Shown: positions 26,995-36,284, counted from the first letter of the stretch. The stretch is 64,000 bases of DNA from DASPLX01 sp035627375 (GCA_035627375.1 DASPLX010000043.1:164081-228080), one strand, 5' to 3'. Notes: generated from the sequence alone by a model not told the origin. Numbers and translations: made by a program.

Positions 26995-27432
26995 GTGGAC
27001 GATGACGTCAGCGCTATCAAGCTGCTGACGACGCAGCTGGGGCAGGACGGCTATCGCGTTCTGGCGGCCAAGTCGGCGGCCGAAGGATTCGAGAACCTTG
27101 CCAAGTGCCCTGTGCATGTCGTTCTATGCGCCCCCCTCATGCCGGAGATGAACGGCATCGAATTCCTGTCCAGGATAAAGGTCCTGTATCCGGAGACCAT
27201 GCGGATAGTGATTTCCAACGCCGACGACTCGACGGCGGTACTGGAAGCGATCAATCGCGGCGCCGCTTACCGGTATTTCACCAAGCCGTGGACCGGCGGC
27301 TCCCTTCGAGCGGACATCCGGGAGGTGTTCAATCATTACTGGCGGTTGCATGGCAGGATGCGGAGTCCGTGGGGTGCCGCGCACTCTTCGGAAAAGCTTG
27401 CCAAGCCCGGTGTGGCGCCGGCAGGTGCTTGA
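26995..27432 (+). CDS. Receiver-domain protein lacking the phosphoacceptor Asp
   Basis: The 145-residue frame starts at GTG. It is receiver-like: VDDDVSAIKLLTTQLG (acidic pocket), VVLCAPLMPEMNGIEFL, MRIVISNADD and YFTKPW with the conserved Lys. The position of the phosphorylated Asp is Ala (CAPLMP instead of xDxxMP), so normal phosphotransfer is not possible. It follows directly on the kinase fragment and may be the decayed C-terminal half of the same hybrid gene, not an independent protein. Confidence 0.55.
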   Translation: MDDDVSAIKLLTTQLGQDGYRVLAAKSAAEGFENLAKCPVHVVLCAPLMPEMNGIEFLSRIKVLYPETMRIVISNADDSTAVLEAINRGAAYRYFTKPWTGGSLRADIREVFNHYWRLHGRMRSPWGAAHSSEKLAKPGVAPAGA

Positions 27433-27553
27433 ACAAAATCGACGGCAACCCATCCTCGTTCTCCGGCAGGATCGGCCACCCGGCGCACGCGGCACCGGAG
27501 CAATCGGCCCAAGCGCAGACTCAAGCCTGGGGCATACCCCAGCGCCGGGCGGT

Positions 27554-28720
27554 TCAGGAACCGGGAAGGGCGGTTCGCAGTTGCTTAAGCATGCGCCATT
27601 GCCGCACAAGGAGGACGGCCATGCGCGACATGAAGTCATCTTTCCTCTCCGCGTTTTGCAACCACAGTCGCGTCTGCCTGTTCGCGCCGGTCGCGATGGT
27701 CCGCGACATCTTCCAGATGCTCTTGAGAAGCGCGGAACGGGATCGGTAGAGGATGAGGGTGTCAAAGTCCTGCTCGATGCCAAGCAGCCGATACTTGTAT
27801 AGCAATCTGCCGCTCATGAAATGAAAGAATCTTCCGCCACGCGCGATGCATTCGCACATCGTTCGGTAGCAGCAAACGGTTCCCAGCTTGTATTCGTCAT
27901 ACGCCGGATCGTGGGCGATGATGCGCATGAAATAGTCGTGGCCGGCGCGCCAGCAAATCAGTCCGCCGCATATCTCGCCGTCGATTTTTGCCACCGTCAT
28001 CAAGCCCCGCAGCCTTGCCAGGCGGAGTATCTTCTCGAAACGCGGCGCGTCCACGTTCGACCCCTTCCCCTTTCGGCTCATTCGCGCCTTATGGAGGCGA
28101 TAGATTTCCTGCGCGAGTCCTTCGTCGATCTCGGAGCCGACGTACACATCGAATCGAAAGGAAGGAAACTTCCGCTTGATTTTTCTCGCATAGCGTTTGA
28201 CGATCTCGCGCGTGTTCTTTCCCAAGGCGGAGAGGAGGGAATCTTCCGACTCGGGAAGCGGCGCGACAAGATCTTCCGCCCAATGAAATTTCAGGCATGG
28301 ATAGGCACAGTCCTGCAAATCGGTCTGAATCGCCGTGAAGCTGATGGCCGAGACCTTGTCGAAGGTCATGAAGATAATGTCGGCGAAGCGCTCGATTTCA
28401 TCCTTGTTGAGATGAATCATTTGATTCAATACGGTGACGATGCCGTTCTCGTTCCGGAACAAGAGTATCGTCTTCATCTCGCCGCATTTCGTCACGACAT
28501 ACGTGCTCGCGCCGGCGAGCGAGCCGTCCAAGGTGAATTGGTCCACGGTCGATAATATGCTTCCGTATAAATTGTCGAGTTCCGCGACGCAAAATTTAGG
28601 CACCTCGTTCTTGTAAAGCGCGATGCTTTCTGCTGCTTCCGCATCCTCCGTGGCCAGGTTCAGCAAGGCATCATCGTCGGAAGGGCTGCTTGCAAGCATA
28701 TCTGGATTGACACCATTCAT
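27554..28720 (-). CDS. FemAB/CelD-like GNAT superfamily protein
   Basis: The protein has 388 residues with a strong AGGAGG before ATG 28720. The C-terminal half shows the GNAT_6 (BcsL/CelD/FemAB-like) pattern: REIVKRYARKIKRKFP, then LHKARMSRKGKGS, LMTVAKIDGEICGGLICWR, YDEYKLGTVCCYRTMCECIA and FHFMSGRLLYKYRLLG. Such proteins transfer acyl or aminoacyl groups in envelope or exopolysaccharide synthesis. No polysaccharide genes are adjacent, so the substrate is open. The base composition is less GC-rich than the flanks. Confidence 0.7.
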   Translation of the reverse strand: MNGVNPDMLASSPSDDDALLNLATEDAEAAESIALYKNEVPKFCVAELDNLYGSILSTVDQFTLDGSLAGASTYVVTKCGEMKTILLFRNENGIVTVLNQMIHLNKDEIERFADIIFMTFDKVSAISFTAIQTDLQDCAYPCLKFHWAEDLVAPLPESEDSLLSALGKNTREIVKRYARKIKRKFPSFRFDVYVGSEIDEGLAQEIYRLHKARMSRKGKGSNVDAPRFEKILRLARLRGLMTVAKIDGEICGGLICWRAGHDYFMRIIAHDPAYDEYKLGTVCCYRTMCECIARGGRFFHFMSGRLLYKYRLLGIEQDFDTLILYRSRSALLKSIWKMSRTIATGANRQTRLWLQNAERKDDFMSRMAVLLVRQWRMLKQLRTALPGS

Positions 28721-29050
28721 ACGGACCTCCTGTTCGCGAACGAGACATGGTTGGTGGAACGGTGATTTATTTCATGGCACGGCCTTTCCGCGGCAATGCG
28801 CGCGGCACATCCGCAAGCAGCAAGTCGGGCGATGAGGCGTTTTCTCCCTTTTATCGGCAAGGAAATCTTGCTGCCAGGCGTTCAAGTGCGGCGCCGAGAC
28901 TGCCTGGCGAAGGGCTCATTCGTTTGACATCGGAAATCGAGTTTGTCGGCTTTCCGAATTTGATCGAATCGACGCCATCGACAATGGCGCCTCTGGTTTT
29001 TCTCAACATTTATACATGAATACGATGCCGTTCCGGATGGCGCCGATCCA
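28721..29050. other. Non-coding stretch before transposon scar
   Basis: No convincing gene is seen. A 90-codon plus-strand frame (28747-29019) has no ribosome site and no motif. The promoter of the FemAB-like gene should lie at the left edge. Confidence 0.4.
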
Positions 29051-29079
29051 TTTCGCTTTGCTCTCCGGACTTGCGCTGA

Positions 29080-29400
29080 ATCCGAGCAGAACCGTACGCG
29101 CATCAGCCGTCAGCGGCGCCGGCAAGTCGATTGCAGCCATGGCGATTGCCAATACTTGCGAACGACATTTTCAGGCGTGCCATGTATAACGAACACATTC
29201 AAAAACCACCAAGCGACGACCATTCGCGGTTTTTCAAGGAATTCCTCGACGGGCCGCACCACAAGGTCGTGACCGGCGATGCCGTTGATTTGAGTTGCCG
29301 ATTGGCGTAACGCATGACCGAGCTGGCATCGGCGGGTGATCGCCGCATGGTCGTGCTCTTGATCGATGAGGCGCAAGTCATGGGAGCGCCGATTCAGATG
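29080..29400 (+). pseudogene. Decayed AAA ATPase (TniB/TnsC-like) remnant
   Basis: A Walker A remnant reads AVSGAGKSIAAMAIANTCER, with SGAGKS at 29112-29129. A Walker B remnant, VVLLIDEAQVM, lies at 29350-29382 in another frame. The spacing of some 75 codons is normal for TniB/TnsC/ExeA-type transposition ATPases. Stops and at least one frameshift lie between. The homology ends about where the antisense enolase fragment begins, so this looks like the edge of a transposon that has since eroded. Confidence 0.6.
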
Positions 29401-29551
29401 GACCGGTGCGGCCGCCGGCATCGACTTCGACCAGCGCCAGCACGGTGCTGTCCCCACTCAGCGTGCCGTCGGATTCCGGCGCGTCAGCCGGGATGCGGTA
29501 GGCGCGGCACGCGATGCGTTCGATCGGCACGGATGAAGATTGGAGCGGCAT
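29378..29551 (-). pseudogene. Truncated enolase-superfamily (mandelate racemase-like) N-terminus
   Basis: The 57-codon frame starts MPLQSSSVPIERI and continues AYRIPADAPESDGTLSG, then VEVDAGGRTG, which is the standard N-terminal capping domain start of mandelate racemase/muconate lactonising relatives. These are about 360 residues long; here homology stops at GGRTG and a stop follows. It begins 24 nt after the ThDP enzyme stop, so it was probably the second gene of that operon before an insertion removed the rest. Confidence 0.65.
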
Positions 29552-29575
29552 GCTTCATCGCCTTCATCACTGGCG

Positions 29576-31372
29576 TCATTGCTTCTTGTCCGGCGGGAAC
29601 ATACCGTCCCACCAATCCTTGGCCGATGCGATCACGATGCCGATCGCATCCGGGTCGCCATGCAGCAAGGCCGAGAAATACGCGCGAGCTTGCTTGCCGG
29701 TGATGTGCGGCGGCAGCGGCGGCACGTCGGGATCGGTCACCATTTCGACGACGGTCGGCACCTGCGCAGTCAGTGCCTTGTCCCAGGCCGGGCCGATGTC
29801 TTCCGGCCGCTCGACGCGAATGCCGTGCAGGCCGATCAGGTCCGCATAAGCCGCGTATGGGAAGTCCGGTACGTTCTGCGACGCTTCGAACTTCGGATCG
29901 CCCTGCATCGCGCGCTGTTCCCACGTCACCTGGTTCAGGTCGCCGTTGTTGAGCACCATCACGGTCAGGCGCGGATTGCGCCACTCGCGCCATACCTTGG
30001 CAATCGTGATCAAGCCGTTGATCCCGTTCATCTGCATCGAACCATCGCCCAGCAAGGCAATGACGTGGCGATCGGGATGGGCGTACTTGGCTGCGATGGC
30101 GTACGGGACGGCCGGCCCCATGGTCGCGAGACCGCCCGAGAGCGACGCCATCATGCCGCGCCGGATCTTCAGGTCGCGCGCATACCAGTTGGCGGCCGAG
30201 CCTGAATCGCAAGTGAGGATGCAGTTGGCGGGCAAGCGCGACGAGAGCTCCCAAAATACGCGCTGCGGATTGATCGGCTTGGCGTCGTTTTGCGCACGCG
30301 CCTCCAGCACGCGCCACCAGCGATCGACGTTGTGCTCGATACGCTGCCGCCAGGAGCGGTCCGCCTTCCGTTGCAGATGCGGCATTAATTCGTGCAACGT
30401 AGCCCTGGCATCGCCGACGAGGCTCATCTCCATCGGATACCGCAGGTTCAGCATACGGCCGTCGATGTCGATCTGCACACCGCGCGCCTGGCCTTCCTTG
30501 GGCAGGAATTCGGAGTAGGGGAAGCTTGACCCGATCATCAGCAGCGTGTCGCACTCGTTCATCATGTCCCAGCTCGGCTTGGTGCCGAGCAAGCCGATGG
30601 CGCCAGTGACGAAGGGCAGGTCATCAGGCACGGCCGCCTTGCCGAGCAAGGCTTTGGCGATGCCGGCGCCCAGGAGATCGGCGACCTGCAGGACTTCGTC
30701 CGTCGCATGCAGCGCACCGGCACCGACCAGTATTGCGACCTTCTTGCCGGCATTGAGTACCTCGGCGGCGCGCGCCATGTCTGGCGCGGCCGGGATCGTC
30801 AGGCGCGAGGTATGGCCGATGCCGCTATGCACGGTGCCGTGTTCGCGCGGCGGTTTTTCCACAGCCGGCAGATCTTGCACGTCGTTCGGCACGATGATGC
30901 AAGTCACGGTACGCTGGTCGCGCGCGATGCGTACCGCGCGGTCGACCAGGTGGCGCACCTGTTCCGGCGTCGATGCCATATGCACGAATTCGTGCGCGAC
31001 ATCCTTGAACAGCGAGATCAGATCGACTTCCTGCTGATAGTCGCCGCCGAGCGCTGCACGTTTCTGCTGGCCGACGATCGCGAGCACCGGCTGATGATCG
31101 AGCTTGGCGTCGTACAAGCCGTTGAGCAAATGAATCGCGCCCGGTCCCGAGGTTGCCAGACAGACGCCGATGTCGCCAGTGAATTTGGCATGCGCGCACG
31201 CCATGAAGGCGGCCAGTTCTTCATGCCGCGCCTGCACGAATTGCATTCTGTCACCGATGCGGCCGAATGCGCCCATGATGCCGTTGATGCCGTCGCCCGG
31301 ATACCCGAATACGCGGCGTACTCCCCAGTCGGCCAAGCGTTGCAGGAGGAAATCACCCACTGTCGCAGTCAT
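29576..31372 (-). CDS. ThDP-dependent pyruvate oxidase/dehydrogenase-like enzyme
   Basis: This 598-residue protein is of the PoxB/acetolactate synthase type. The N-terminal domain has the catalytic Glu in QARHEELAAF and the PGDGINGIMG segment; the C-terminal domain has the ThDP-Mg motif GDGSMQMN to LNNGD at standard spacing. Overall similarity is to quinone-linked pyruvate dehydrogenases that make acetate and CO2, although the C-terminal membrane-binding peptide of E. coli PoxB is not evident. AGGAGG precedes the ATG at 31372. PoxB-type enzymes are commonly part of stationary-phase or stress programs, which matches the neighbourhood. Confidence 0.82.
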   Translation of the reverse strand: MTATVGDFLLQRLADWGVRRVFGYPGDGINGIMGAFGRIGDRMQFVQARHEELAAFMACAHAKFTGDIGVCLATSGPGAIHLLNGLYDAKLDHQPVLAIVGQQKRAALGGDYQQEVDLISLFKDVAHEFVHMASTPEQVRHLVDRAVRIARDQRTVTCIIVPNDVQDLPAVEKPPREHGTVHSGIGHTSRLTIPAAPDMARAAEVLNAGKKVAILVGAGALHATDEVLQVADLLGAGIAKALLGKAAVPDDLPFVTGAIGLLGTKPSWDMMNECDTLLMIGSSFPYSEFLPKEGQARGVQIDIDGRMLNLRYPMEMSLVGDARATLHELMPHLQRKADRSWRQRIEHNVDRWWRVLEARAQNDAKPINPQRVFWELSSRLPANCILTCDSGSAANWYARDLKIRRGMMASLSGGLATMGPAVPYAIAAKYAHPDRHVIALLGDGSMQMNGINGLITIAKVWREWRNPRLTVMVLNNGDLNQVTWEQRAMQGDPKFEASQNVPDFPYAAYADLIGLHGIRVERPEDIGPAWDKALTAQVPTVVEMVTDPDVPPLPPHITGKQARAYFSALLHGDPDAIGIVIASAKDWWDGMFPPDKKQ

Positions 31373-31643
31373 GTCGATCCTCCTTCCATTGCGAGAAGCA
31401 AACACCGTATCGATGCAAGCGATATGCCCAAACGACTAATACGCGATGGGCTAGCGGCGTATTGCACCAGCTTCCGACGAGAATTCAGTTTGGAAATACA
31501 TTGACACAAACATAATTACATGGTGTCGGTAAGACTTTCAGTCTGCCGCACATCGGCGTTTTCCCGCTGTGCGAAAGCATTCCCGCGGATGGGCGTGTAA
31601 GCATTTCATACATCGACGTGTTGGCGATCAACCATGCCACCGC

Positions 31644-32852
31644 TCATCCTTTTCCTGTAGCCAGAGTCAGGCGGGCATCGACATCTTCATAGAGCGACAA
31701 CCATTTCATGATATCTTCGCGCCGGATCAAGCCGTGCATCTTGCCGTCCTCCATCACCGGTATCTGGTTGATCCTGTGCTTGCCGAGCAGCGACAAGGCC
31801 TGGTGCACGTCATCCTGCGGGCCGACCGATACGAGCGAGGAAGTCGGCGTCATGATGTCGTGCACCGCCTTGTACGGCCAGGCGCGGCGCTCGATCTTGC
31901 GAACATCTTCCAGGCATACCATGCCGAGCAGGCGGTCGCTTCCCGTCACGGGAAATCCGCGTTGATCGCTGTGCAGAACATAATCCTCGACCAGCCGGTC
32001 CACCGGCAGGTCGGGCGGAACGCTCTTGAATCCTGTCTGCATCAAGCGCGCAACCGGCACGTTTTCGAGCGACTCCTTGATCAGCAATTGCCGGTAGCCG
32101 AGCGAGGCGGCGCTGTGCAGGAACCATCCGATGAAACTGATCCATAGTCCGCCCACGAAGCCGGTGCCGAACACCGGCACGCGCAAGCCCAGCATCATTG
32201 CCAGGCCGCTGACGATGAGGATCCACGCAAACAATTGGCCGGCGCCGGACGCCCAGCGCGTGGCCTGCCGTAGATTGCCGGTGGCGCCCCAGAGCACGGC
32301 CCGCAACACGCGTCCGCCGTCGAGCGGAAAGCCGGGCACCAGGTTGAACAGGGCCAGCAGGATATTGACTTGCCCGAGCCACAGAAGCAAGGTCGGCAGC
32401 GTGCCGAGCCCGGCCAGCGTGCGTTCGATGCCGCCCGGATCGACATCGGTCAGTCCTGCGATCTGCACGGCAAGTATCGCGCAGGCGACACCGATGACGA
32501 GACTGGTGATCGGGCCGACGATCGCCATCCACAATTCCGCGCGCCAATGATGCGGTTCGCGTTCGAGCCGGGCCATCCCGCCGAACACGAACAGGCTGAT
32601 CCGATCGACGTCGACGCCGAAGCGGCGGCCCACCAGCGCATGCGACAACTCGTGCAGCAGCACGGAGACGAAAAAGAGCAGTGCCGCCGTCAGCGCGGTT
32701 GTCCAGATATGCATGGGGCTCCAGTCCGGATGCCAGGCCGGAAACAGCCCGCCGCCGAGCGAAAGTACGATCAGGAAGAACACGATCAGCAAGCTCCAGT
32801 CGAGATGGATGTCGATGCCGGCAATGCGGCCGATGCGAAGTCCGTTTCCCAT
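31644..32852 (-). CDS. Site-2 protease family zinc metalloprotease with CBS pair
   Basis: This membrane protease has 402 residues. The zinc motif is HELSH (67-71) in LLHELSHALVGRRFG, and the second ligand motif is NLVPGFPLDGGRVLRA. Four to six helices surround these. Two CBS domains follow (about 270-400), with QRGFPVTGSDRLLGMV and NQIPVMEDGKMHGLI, which bind adenine nucleotides in related proteins. The start at 32852 has GGAG at good distance. M50B-CBS proteases cleave substrates within the membrane; the target is unknown. Confidence 0.88.
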   Translation of the reverse strand: MGNGLRIGRIAGIDIHLDWSLLIVFFLIVLSLGGGLFPAWHPDWSPMHIWTTALTAALLFFVSVLLHELSHALVGRRFGVDVDRISLFVFGGMARLEREPHHWRAELWMAIVGPITSLVIGVACAILAVQIAGLTDVDPGGIERTLAGLGTLPTLLLWLGQVNILLALFNLVPGFPLDGGRVLRAVLWGATGNLRQATRWASGAGQLFAWILIVSGLAMMLGLRVPVFGTGFVGGLWISFIGWFLHSAASLGYRQLLIKESLENVPVARLMQTGFKSVPPDLPVDRLVEDYVLHSDQRGFPVTGSDRLLGMVCLEDVRKIERRAWPYKAVHDIMTPTSSLVSVGPQDDVHQALSLLGKHRINQIPVMEDGKMHGLIRREDIMKWLSLYEDVDARLTLATGKG

Positions 32853-32993
32853 GGCGATATCTCCATATGCAATGGAAATGCGACGTCGCAAGGTGCATGC
32901 CACGAGAGCGGAATTTTCACGCCGTCGTGACTGCTTTCGTGGCACTGCGCTTGCTTGCCATCAACTTCTTGCCCATGTCTTATGGAGATGAAT

Positions 32994-33232
32994 ATGAGCA
33001 GACCACGAAGCGTAGAAGGACCTCCGGGTGCCTCGATCGTCGCAACGGACGGCGAACCGGGGCATGTGAAGGGTGTGGCTTTCGACGACTGCGAATGGGT
33101 GATCGGGCCACGCGCTCCATCATCGTCAACGCCACACGAGAACATCCCGAAAACGGCCCCGAGTACGAATCCGGCAAATCGGCGATGCGCAAATCTCTGG
33201 AGAAGGTGTATCGCCACGTCGGACGGGGATAG
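32994..33232 (+). pseudogene. Broken PRC-barrel domain gene
   Basis: After a good ribosome site (GGAGATGAAT) the first frame reads MSRPRSVEGPPGASIVATDG and HVKGVAFDDCEWVIG, the first half of a PRC-barrel. The second half is in another frame: SIIVNATREHPENGPEYES and KSLEKVYRHVGRG, which matches the usual PRC C-terminal pattern. The middle strands between WVIG and IIVN are shortened. A deletion with frameshift near 33100 is the simplest explanation. Confidence 0.6.
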
Positions 33233-33271
33233 GATGGAGGAGAGCGAACATGGCTGGCAACCCGCCCGGCA

Positions 33272-33277
33272 TATAAT
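33272..33277 (+). promoter_or_regulatory. -10 element of the antiporter gene
   Basis: A perfect TATAAT lies 26 nt before the antiporter ATG. The matching -35 is weak, so the assignment is moderate. Confidence 0.4.
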
Positions 33278-33303
33278 AGGCCATTTCATCTGCCGCACTT
33301 CTC

Positions 33304-34554
33304 ATGACCGATATCCAACTGATCTCCGCCGTTATTTTCGGCCTGGCACTCATCCATACCTTTTCCGCCAAGACTTTCGAACGCATTGCCGACAGGAGCA
33401 CGAAACACGCCGGCATGTTCCATCTCCTCGGCGAGATCGAGATAGTGTTCGGACTCTGGGCCTGCGTCCTGATCGCGGCGATGGCGCTGGTCGACGGCGG
33501 CAAGCAGGCGATCGAGTATGCCGAATCCCGCCAGTACACGGAGCCGCTGTTCGTGTTCGTCATCATGGTGATCGCCGCCTCGCGCCCGGTTCTTGCGGCG
33601 GTACGCGGGCTGATCGCGTCACTGGCGGCGATGTCGCCGGTGCGTCCGGCCGTCGCGCAAGTCTGGCTTTGCTTTGCCGTCGTGCCGCTGATCGGCTCGC
33701 TGATCACCGAACCGGCCGCCATGACGCTGGCGGCACTGATGCTGGCGCCGCTGGTATTCCGGCAAAAGATGCCGGAATGGCTCAAGTACGGCGCGCTCGG
33801 CGTATTGTTCGTCAATGTCTCGATCGGCGGCACGCTCACCAACTTCGCCGCGCCGCCGGTATTGATGGTGGCGGCGACCTGGGGTTGGGACAGCCTGTTC
33901 ATGGTCAGCACCTTCGGCTGGCGCACCGTGGCCGCGGTGCTGATCAACGCCACGGCGCTCACCTGGCTGTTGCGCAGGCACCTGGCCGATGAGCGGGGTG
34001 CATCCGTGTCCTCGAAGGAAGAAAGGATGCCGTTGCTCGTCAGCGCGATCCATTTGCTGTTTCTCGCCTTCGTTGTCGTATTCGCCCACCATCCGGTCAT
34101 CTTTGTCGGCGCGTTCCTGTTCTTTCTTGGCTATACCCAGGCCTATGCCCAATACCAAAGTCCGCTGATTCTCAAGGAAGGCTTGCTGGTCGGCTTTTTC
34201 CTTGCCGGCCTCGTAGTGCTGGGCGGGATGCAGCAATGGTGGCTCCAGCCCATCGTGTCGAGCCTCGAACCGCTCGCGCTGTTCTTCGGCGCGCTCGGGT
34301 TGACGGCAATCACCGACAACGCGGCACTGACCTATCTCGGCTCCCTGATCGAAGGCATATCGAGCCAGGCGCAATACATGCTGGTCGCCGGCGCTGTGGC
34401 AGGCGGGGGCTTGACCGTCATCGCCAATGCGCCGAATCCGGCCGGCGTGGCCTTGCTGCGCGATGGCTTCAACGACGGCACCATCGGCGTCGGCGGCTTG
34501 CTGGCCGGCGCGTTGTTGCCGACCATTGTTGCGGCAGGCTTTTTTCTGCTGTGA
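33304..34554 (+). CDS. Putative Na+/H+ antiporter family membrane protein
   Basis: This integral membrane protein has 416 residues and about eleven helices. The sequence FERIADRSTKHAGMFHLLGEIE, here cited in part, and EPAAMTLAALML, NVSIGGTLTNFAAPPVLM and ITDNAALTYLGSL resemble the putative Na+/H+ antiporter family in Pfam (Na_H_antiport_3), which is related to the ion transporter superfamily. Conserved Asp, Asn and Thr residues in the two repeated TNFAAPP/TDNAALTY hairpins are plausible ion ligands. Transported ion not provable here. Confidence 0.75.
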   Translation: MTDIQLISAVIFGLALIHTFSAKTFERIADRSTKHAGMFHLLGEIEIVFGLWACVLIAAMALVDGGKQAIEYAESRQYTEPLFVFVIMVIAASRPVLAAVRGLIASLAAMSPVRPAVAQVWLCFAVVPLIGSLITEPAAMTLAALMLAPLVFRQKMPEWLKYGALGVLFVNVSIGGTLTNFAAPPVLMVAATWGWDSLFMVSTFGWRTVAAVLINATALTWLLRRHLADERGASVSSKEERMPLLVSAIHLLFLAFVVVFAHHPVIFVGAFLFFLGYTQAYAQYQSPLILKEGLLVGFFLAGLVVLGGMQQWWLQPIVSSLEPLALFFGALGLTAITDNAALTYLGSLIEGISSQAQYMLVAGAVAGGGLTVIANAPNPAGVALLRDGFNDGTIGVGGLLAGALLPTIVAAGFFLL

Positions 34555-34615
34555 ACGATGGCGGCCGGATCGACTCTTTAGTTCATCCGCAAGTGGCGGC
34601 TTCAAGAGTGAGTCC

Positions 34616-34975
34616 ATGCGAATCCCGCGGTATTCCAGATATTTTCCGACGGCCCAGGAACTGAAAGACAACCGGTTCCTTCGGCCGTTTGTCCGGCATT
34701 TGCATCATCATTCTTTCCGGCAGTTCAATCGCCGTCCCGTCGCCGGCGGTGTGGCGATCGGTTTGTTCTTCGGCATCCTCGTGCCGTTTCTGCAAATCTT
34801 TCTCGCCGCTTCGGCGACTGTCGTCTTGCGCGTCAATTTACCGGTTGCCGTCGGACTGATCGTGTTCGCGGTAGCCGCGGCGCTTCTGGGCTATCTTGCA
34901 GTCAACATGGCATGGAAGTTGAAAATCTGTCGGCACTGGCGCCGGCTGCGGCAGACAAACGTATTCGTTCTCTGA
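34616..34975 (+). CDS. DUF2062 membrane protein
   Basis: The 119-residue protein fits DUF2062: basic N-terminus, RPFVRHLHHHSFRQFNRRPVA, then GGVAIGLFFGILVPFLQ and a second hydrophobic hairpin. Two to three helices are predicted. Members are widespread and of unknown function. It sits between the antiporter and a GGDEF gene on the same strand, 17 nt before the latter. Confidence 0.78.
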   Translation: MRIPRYSRYFPTAQELKDNRFLRPFVRHLHHHSFRQFNRRPVAGGVAIGLFFGILVPFLQIFLAASATVVLRVNLPVAVGLIVFAVAAALLGYLAVNMAWKLKICRHWRRLRQTNVFVL

Positions 34976-34991
34976 ATTCATTGATTTCACC

Positions 34992-35819
34992 ATGAAGCCC
35001 TTTGTCCTGACCGAAGAGCGGACTCTGCTGTTGGGCTTCATCGGGGTGACTCTTGTCGGCGCCCTGGATTGGGTCGTCGGTTTCGAGATCAGCCTCCTGA
35101 TCCTGCATGTCGTTCCGATCCTGTTCGTCACCTGGTTCGCCTCTCTGCGCTGGGGGATTTTCTTTTCCGTATTGATGACGACGATTTCCGCCTTGGCGAT
35201 TGCCAATGCCGCGCCGGGCACCGCCAATCTCCACTATCGCTATCTCGATCTCGGCAGCGACTTCATCGCGACGCTGGTCCTGGTGTTCATGCAGTCGCGC
35301 CTGAGAGCCTCCTACGAGCGAGTGCGTCATCAGTCGAAGTCGGACACCCTGACAGGCTGCTTGAACAAACGCGGGTTCAGCGAGCAATTGCAGATGGAAA
35401 TCGACAGATATAAGCGCTATGGCCACCCCTTTGCCCTAGCCTATTTCGATTGCGACAACTTCAAGGCCGTCAACGATACGCAAGGACATCACGCCGGCGA
35501 TACCTTGCTGATGGAGATCGGGCGCGTGCTGCAGGCCGAATTGCGGACGGTCGATTCGGCCGGACGTTTGGGAGGAGATGAATTCGCGGTTTTGCTGCGC
35601 GAAACCGATGCCGATGCGGCGCAAAGAGCGATCGAGTTCATGAAGCGAACGCTCGATACGGCCATGCGGACGCATCGCTGGCCGGTCGGTTTCAGCATCG
35701 GCGTCGCGAGTTTCGACAAGCCGCCGGAGAATGCCGCCAAGGCGCTGGCATTGGCGGATGCATTGATGTATGAGGTCAAGCGGCACGGAAAGGGTAACGT
35801 GCGAATTCAGCGCTTCTGA
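34992..35819 (+). CDS. Membrane diguanylate cyclase (GGDEF)
   Basis: This protein has 275 residues. Three or four helices in the first 100 residues form a membrane sensor, followed by a GGDEF domain with DTLTGCLNKRGF, FDCDNFKAVNDTQGHHAGD and the intact motif GRLGGDEFAVLL. The active site is complete, so it should make cyclic di-GMP. No RxxD inhibitory site is seen at the expected spacing. Start MKPFVLTEE at 34992 follows DUF2062 closely, suggesting co-transcription. Confidence 0.88.
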   Translation: MKPFVLTEERTLLLGFIGVTLVGALDWVVGFEISLLILHVVPILFVTWFASLRWGIFFSVLMTTISALAIANAAPGTANLHYRYLDLGSDFIATLVLVFMQSRLRASYERVRHQSKSDTLTGCLNKRGFSEQLQMEIDRYKRYGHPFALAYFDCDNFKAVNDTQGHHAGDTLLMEIGRVLQAELRTVDSAGRLGGDEFAVLLRETDADAAQRAIEFMKRTLDTAMRTHRWPVGFSIGVASFDKPPENAAKALALADALMYEVKRHGKGNVRIQRF

Positions 35820-35843
35820 ATTCAGGTTCGATCGGGCGGCACG

Positions 35844-36284
35844 TCAATTATCGGCATAGCCATCGTTCCATGTCCGTGATGCATCGTGGTTGCGCAGATC
35901 CACGCCATGATCCACCGAGGCCTTCATCGCCATCAGCACGGACACCCAACCGGCGACCATTTCCATCCGGATCGACTCGTCCACCTGCGTCGCAACAAGG
36001 GATAAATCGGTGCCGCCTTTGCCGTCGTCCTGCAATGAGAACTCTACGATTGTTCCAAAGTACTCAAGTGCGAGAAGCGATGGCGCGAGTTTCTTTAGAA
36101 TGCGTCCGGAGAAAGGTTCATAGCCAAGAATGTTGAACGTAATACTCCCGTCGATCTCTGGCGCGGACTCCGCCCAATAGCGGGAACGGCCTTCGTCAGT
36201 GGCAAGCGCGGAGAAGACTTTCTCCTTCGGCGAACGGAAATGCATTTTCCATCGGATGATTCCCATCTCGGTCTGAAAGGACAT
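35844..36284 (-). CDS. SRPBCC/AHSA1-type protein
   Basis: The 146-residue protein starts after AGGAGG. It has the START/Bet v1-like pattern of AHSA1 proteins: MHFRSPKEKVFSALATDEG, SRYWAESAP and EPFSGRILKKLAPSLLALEY. This fold binds hydrophobic ligands or Hsp90-like partners. C-terminal WVSVLMAMKASVDHGVDLRN is also typical. No specific function can be given. Confidence 0.78.
   Translation of the reverse strand: MSFQTEMGIIRWKMHFRSPKEKVFSALATDEGRSRYWAESAPEIDGSITFNILGYEPFSGRILKKLAPSLLALEYFGTIVEFSLQDDGKGGTDLSLVATQVDESIRMEMVAGWVSVLMAMKASVDHGVDLRNHDASRTWNDGYADN

Noticed and set aside
27586..27591. Isolated TTAAGC near the end of the FemAB-like gene
   Set aside because: Only one half-site is present and it lies inside a coding region with no second repeat at 11 bp.
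28747..29019. 90-codon plus-strand frame upstream of the transposon scar
   Set aside because: No ribosome site, no motif and position over the promoter region of the divergent gene.
32955..33992. 345-codon plus-strand frame running from the PRC-barrel start into the antiporter
   Set aside because: Only its first part is PRC-like; beyond 33304 it is a shadow of the antiporter frame.
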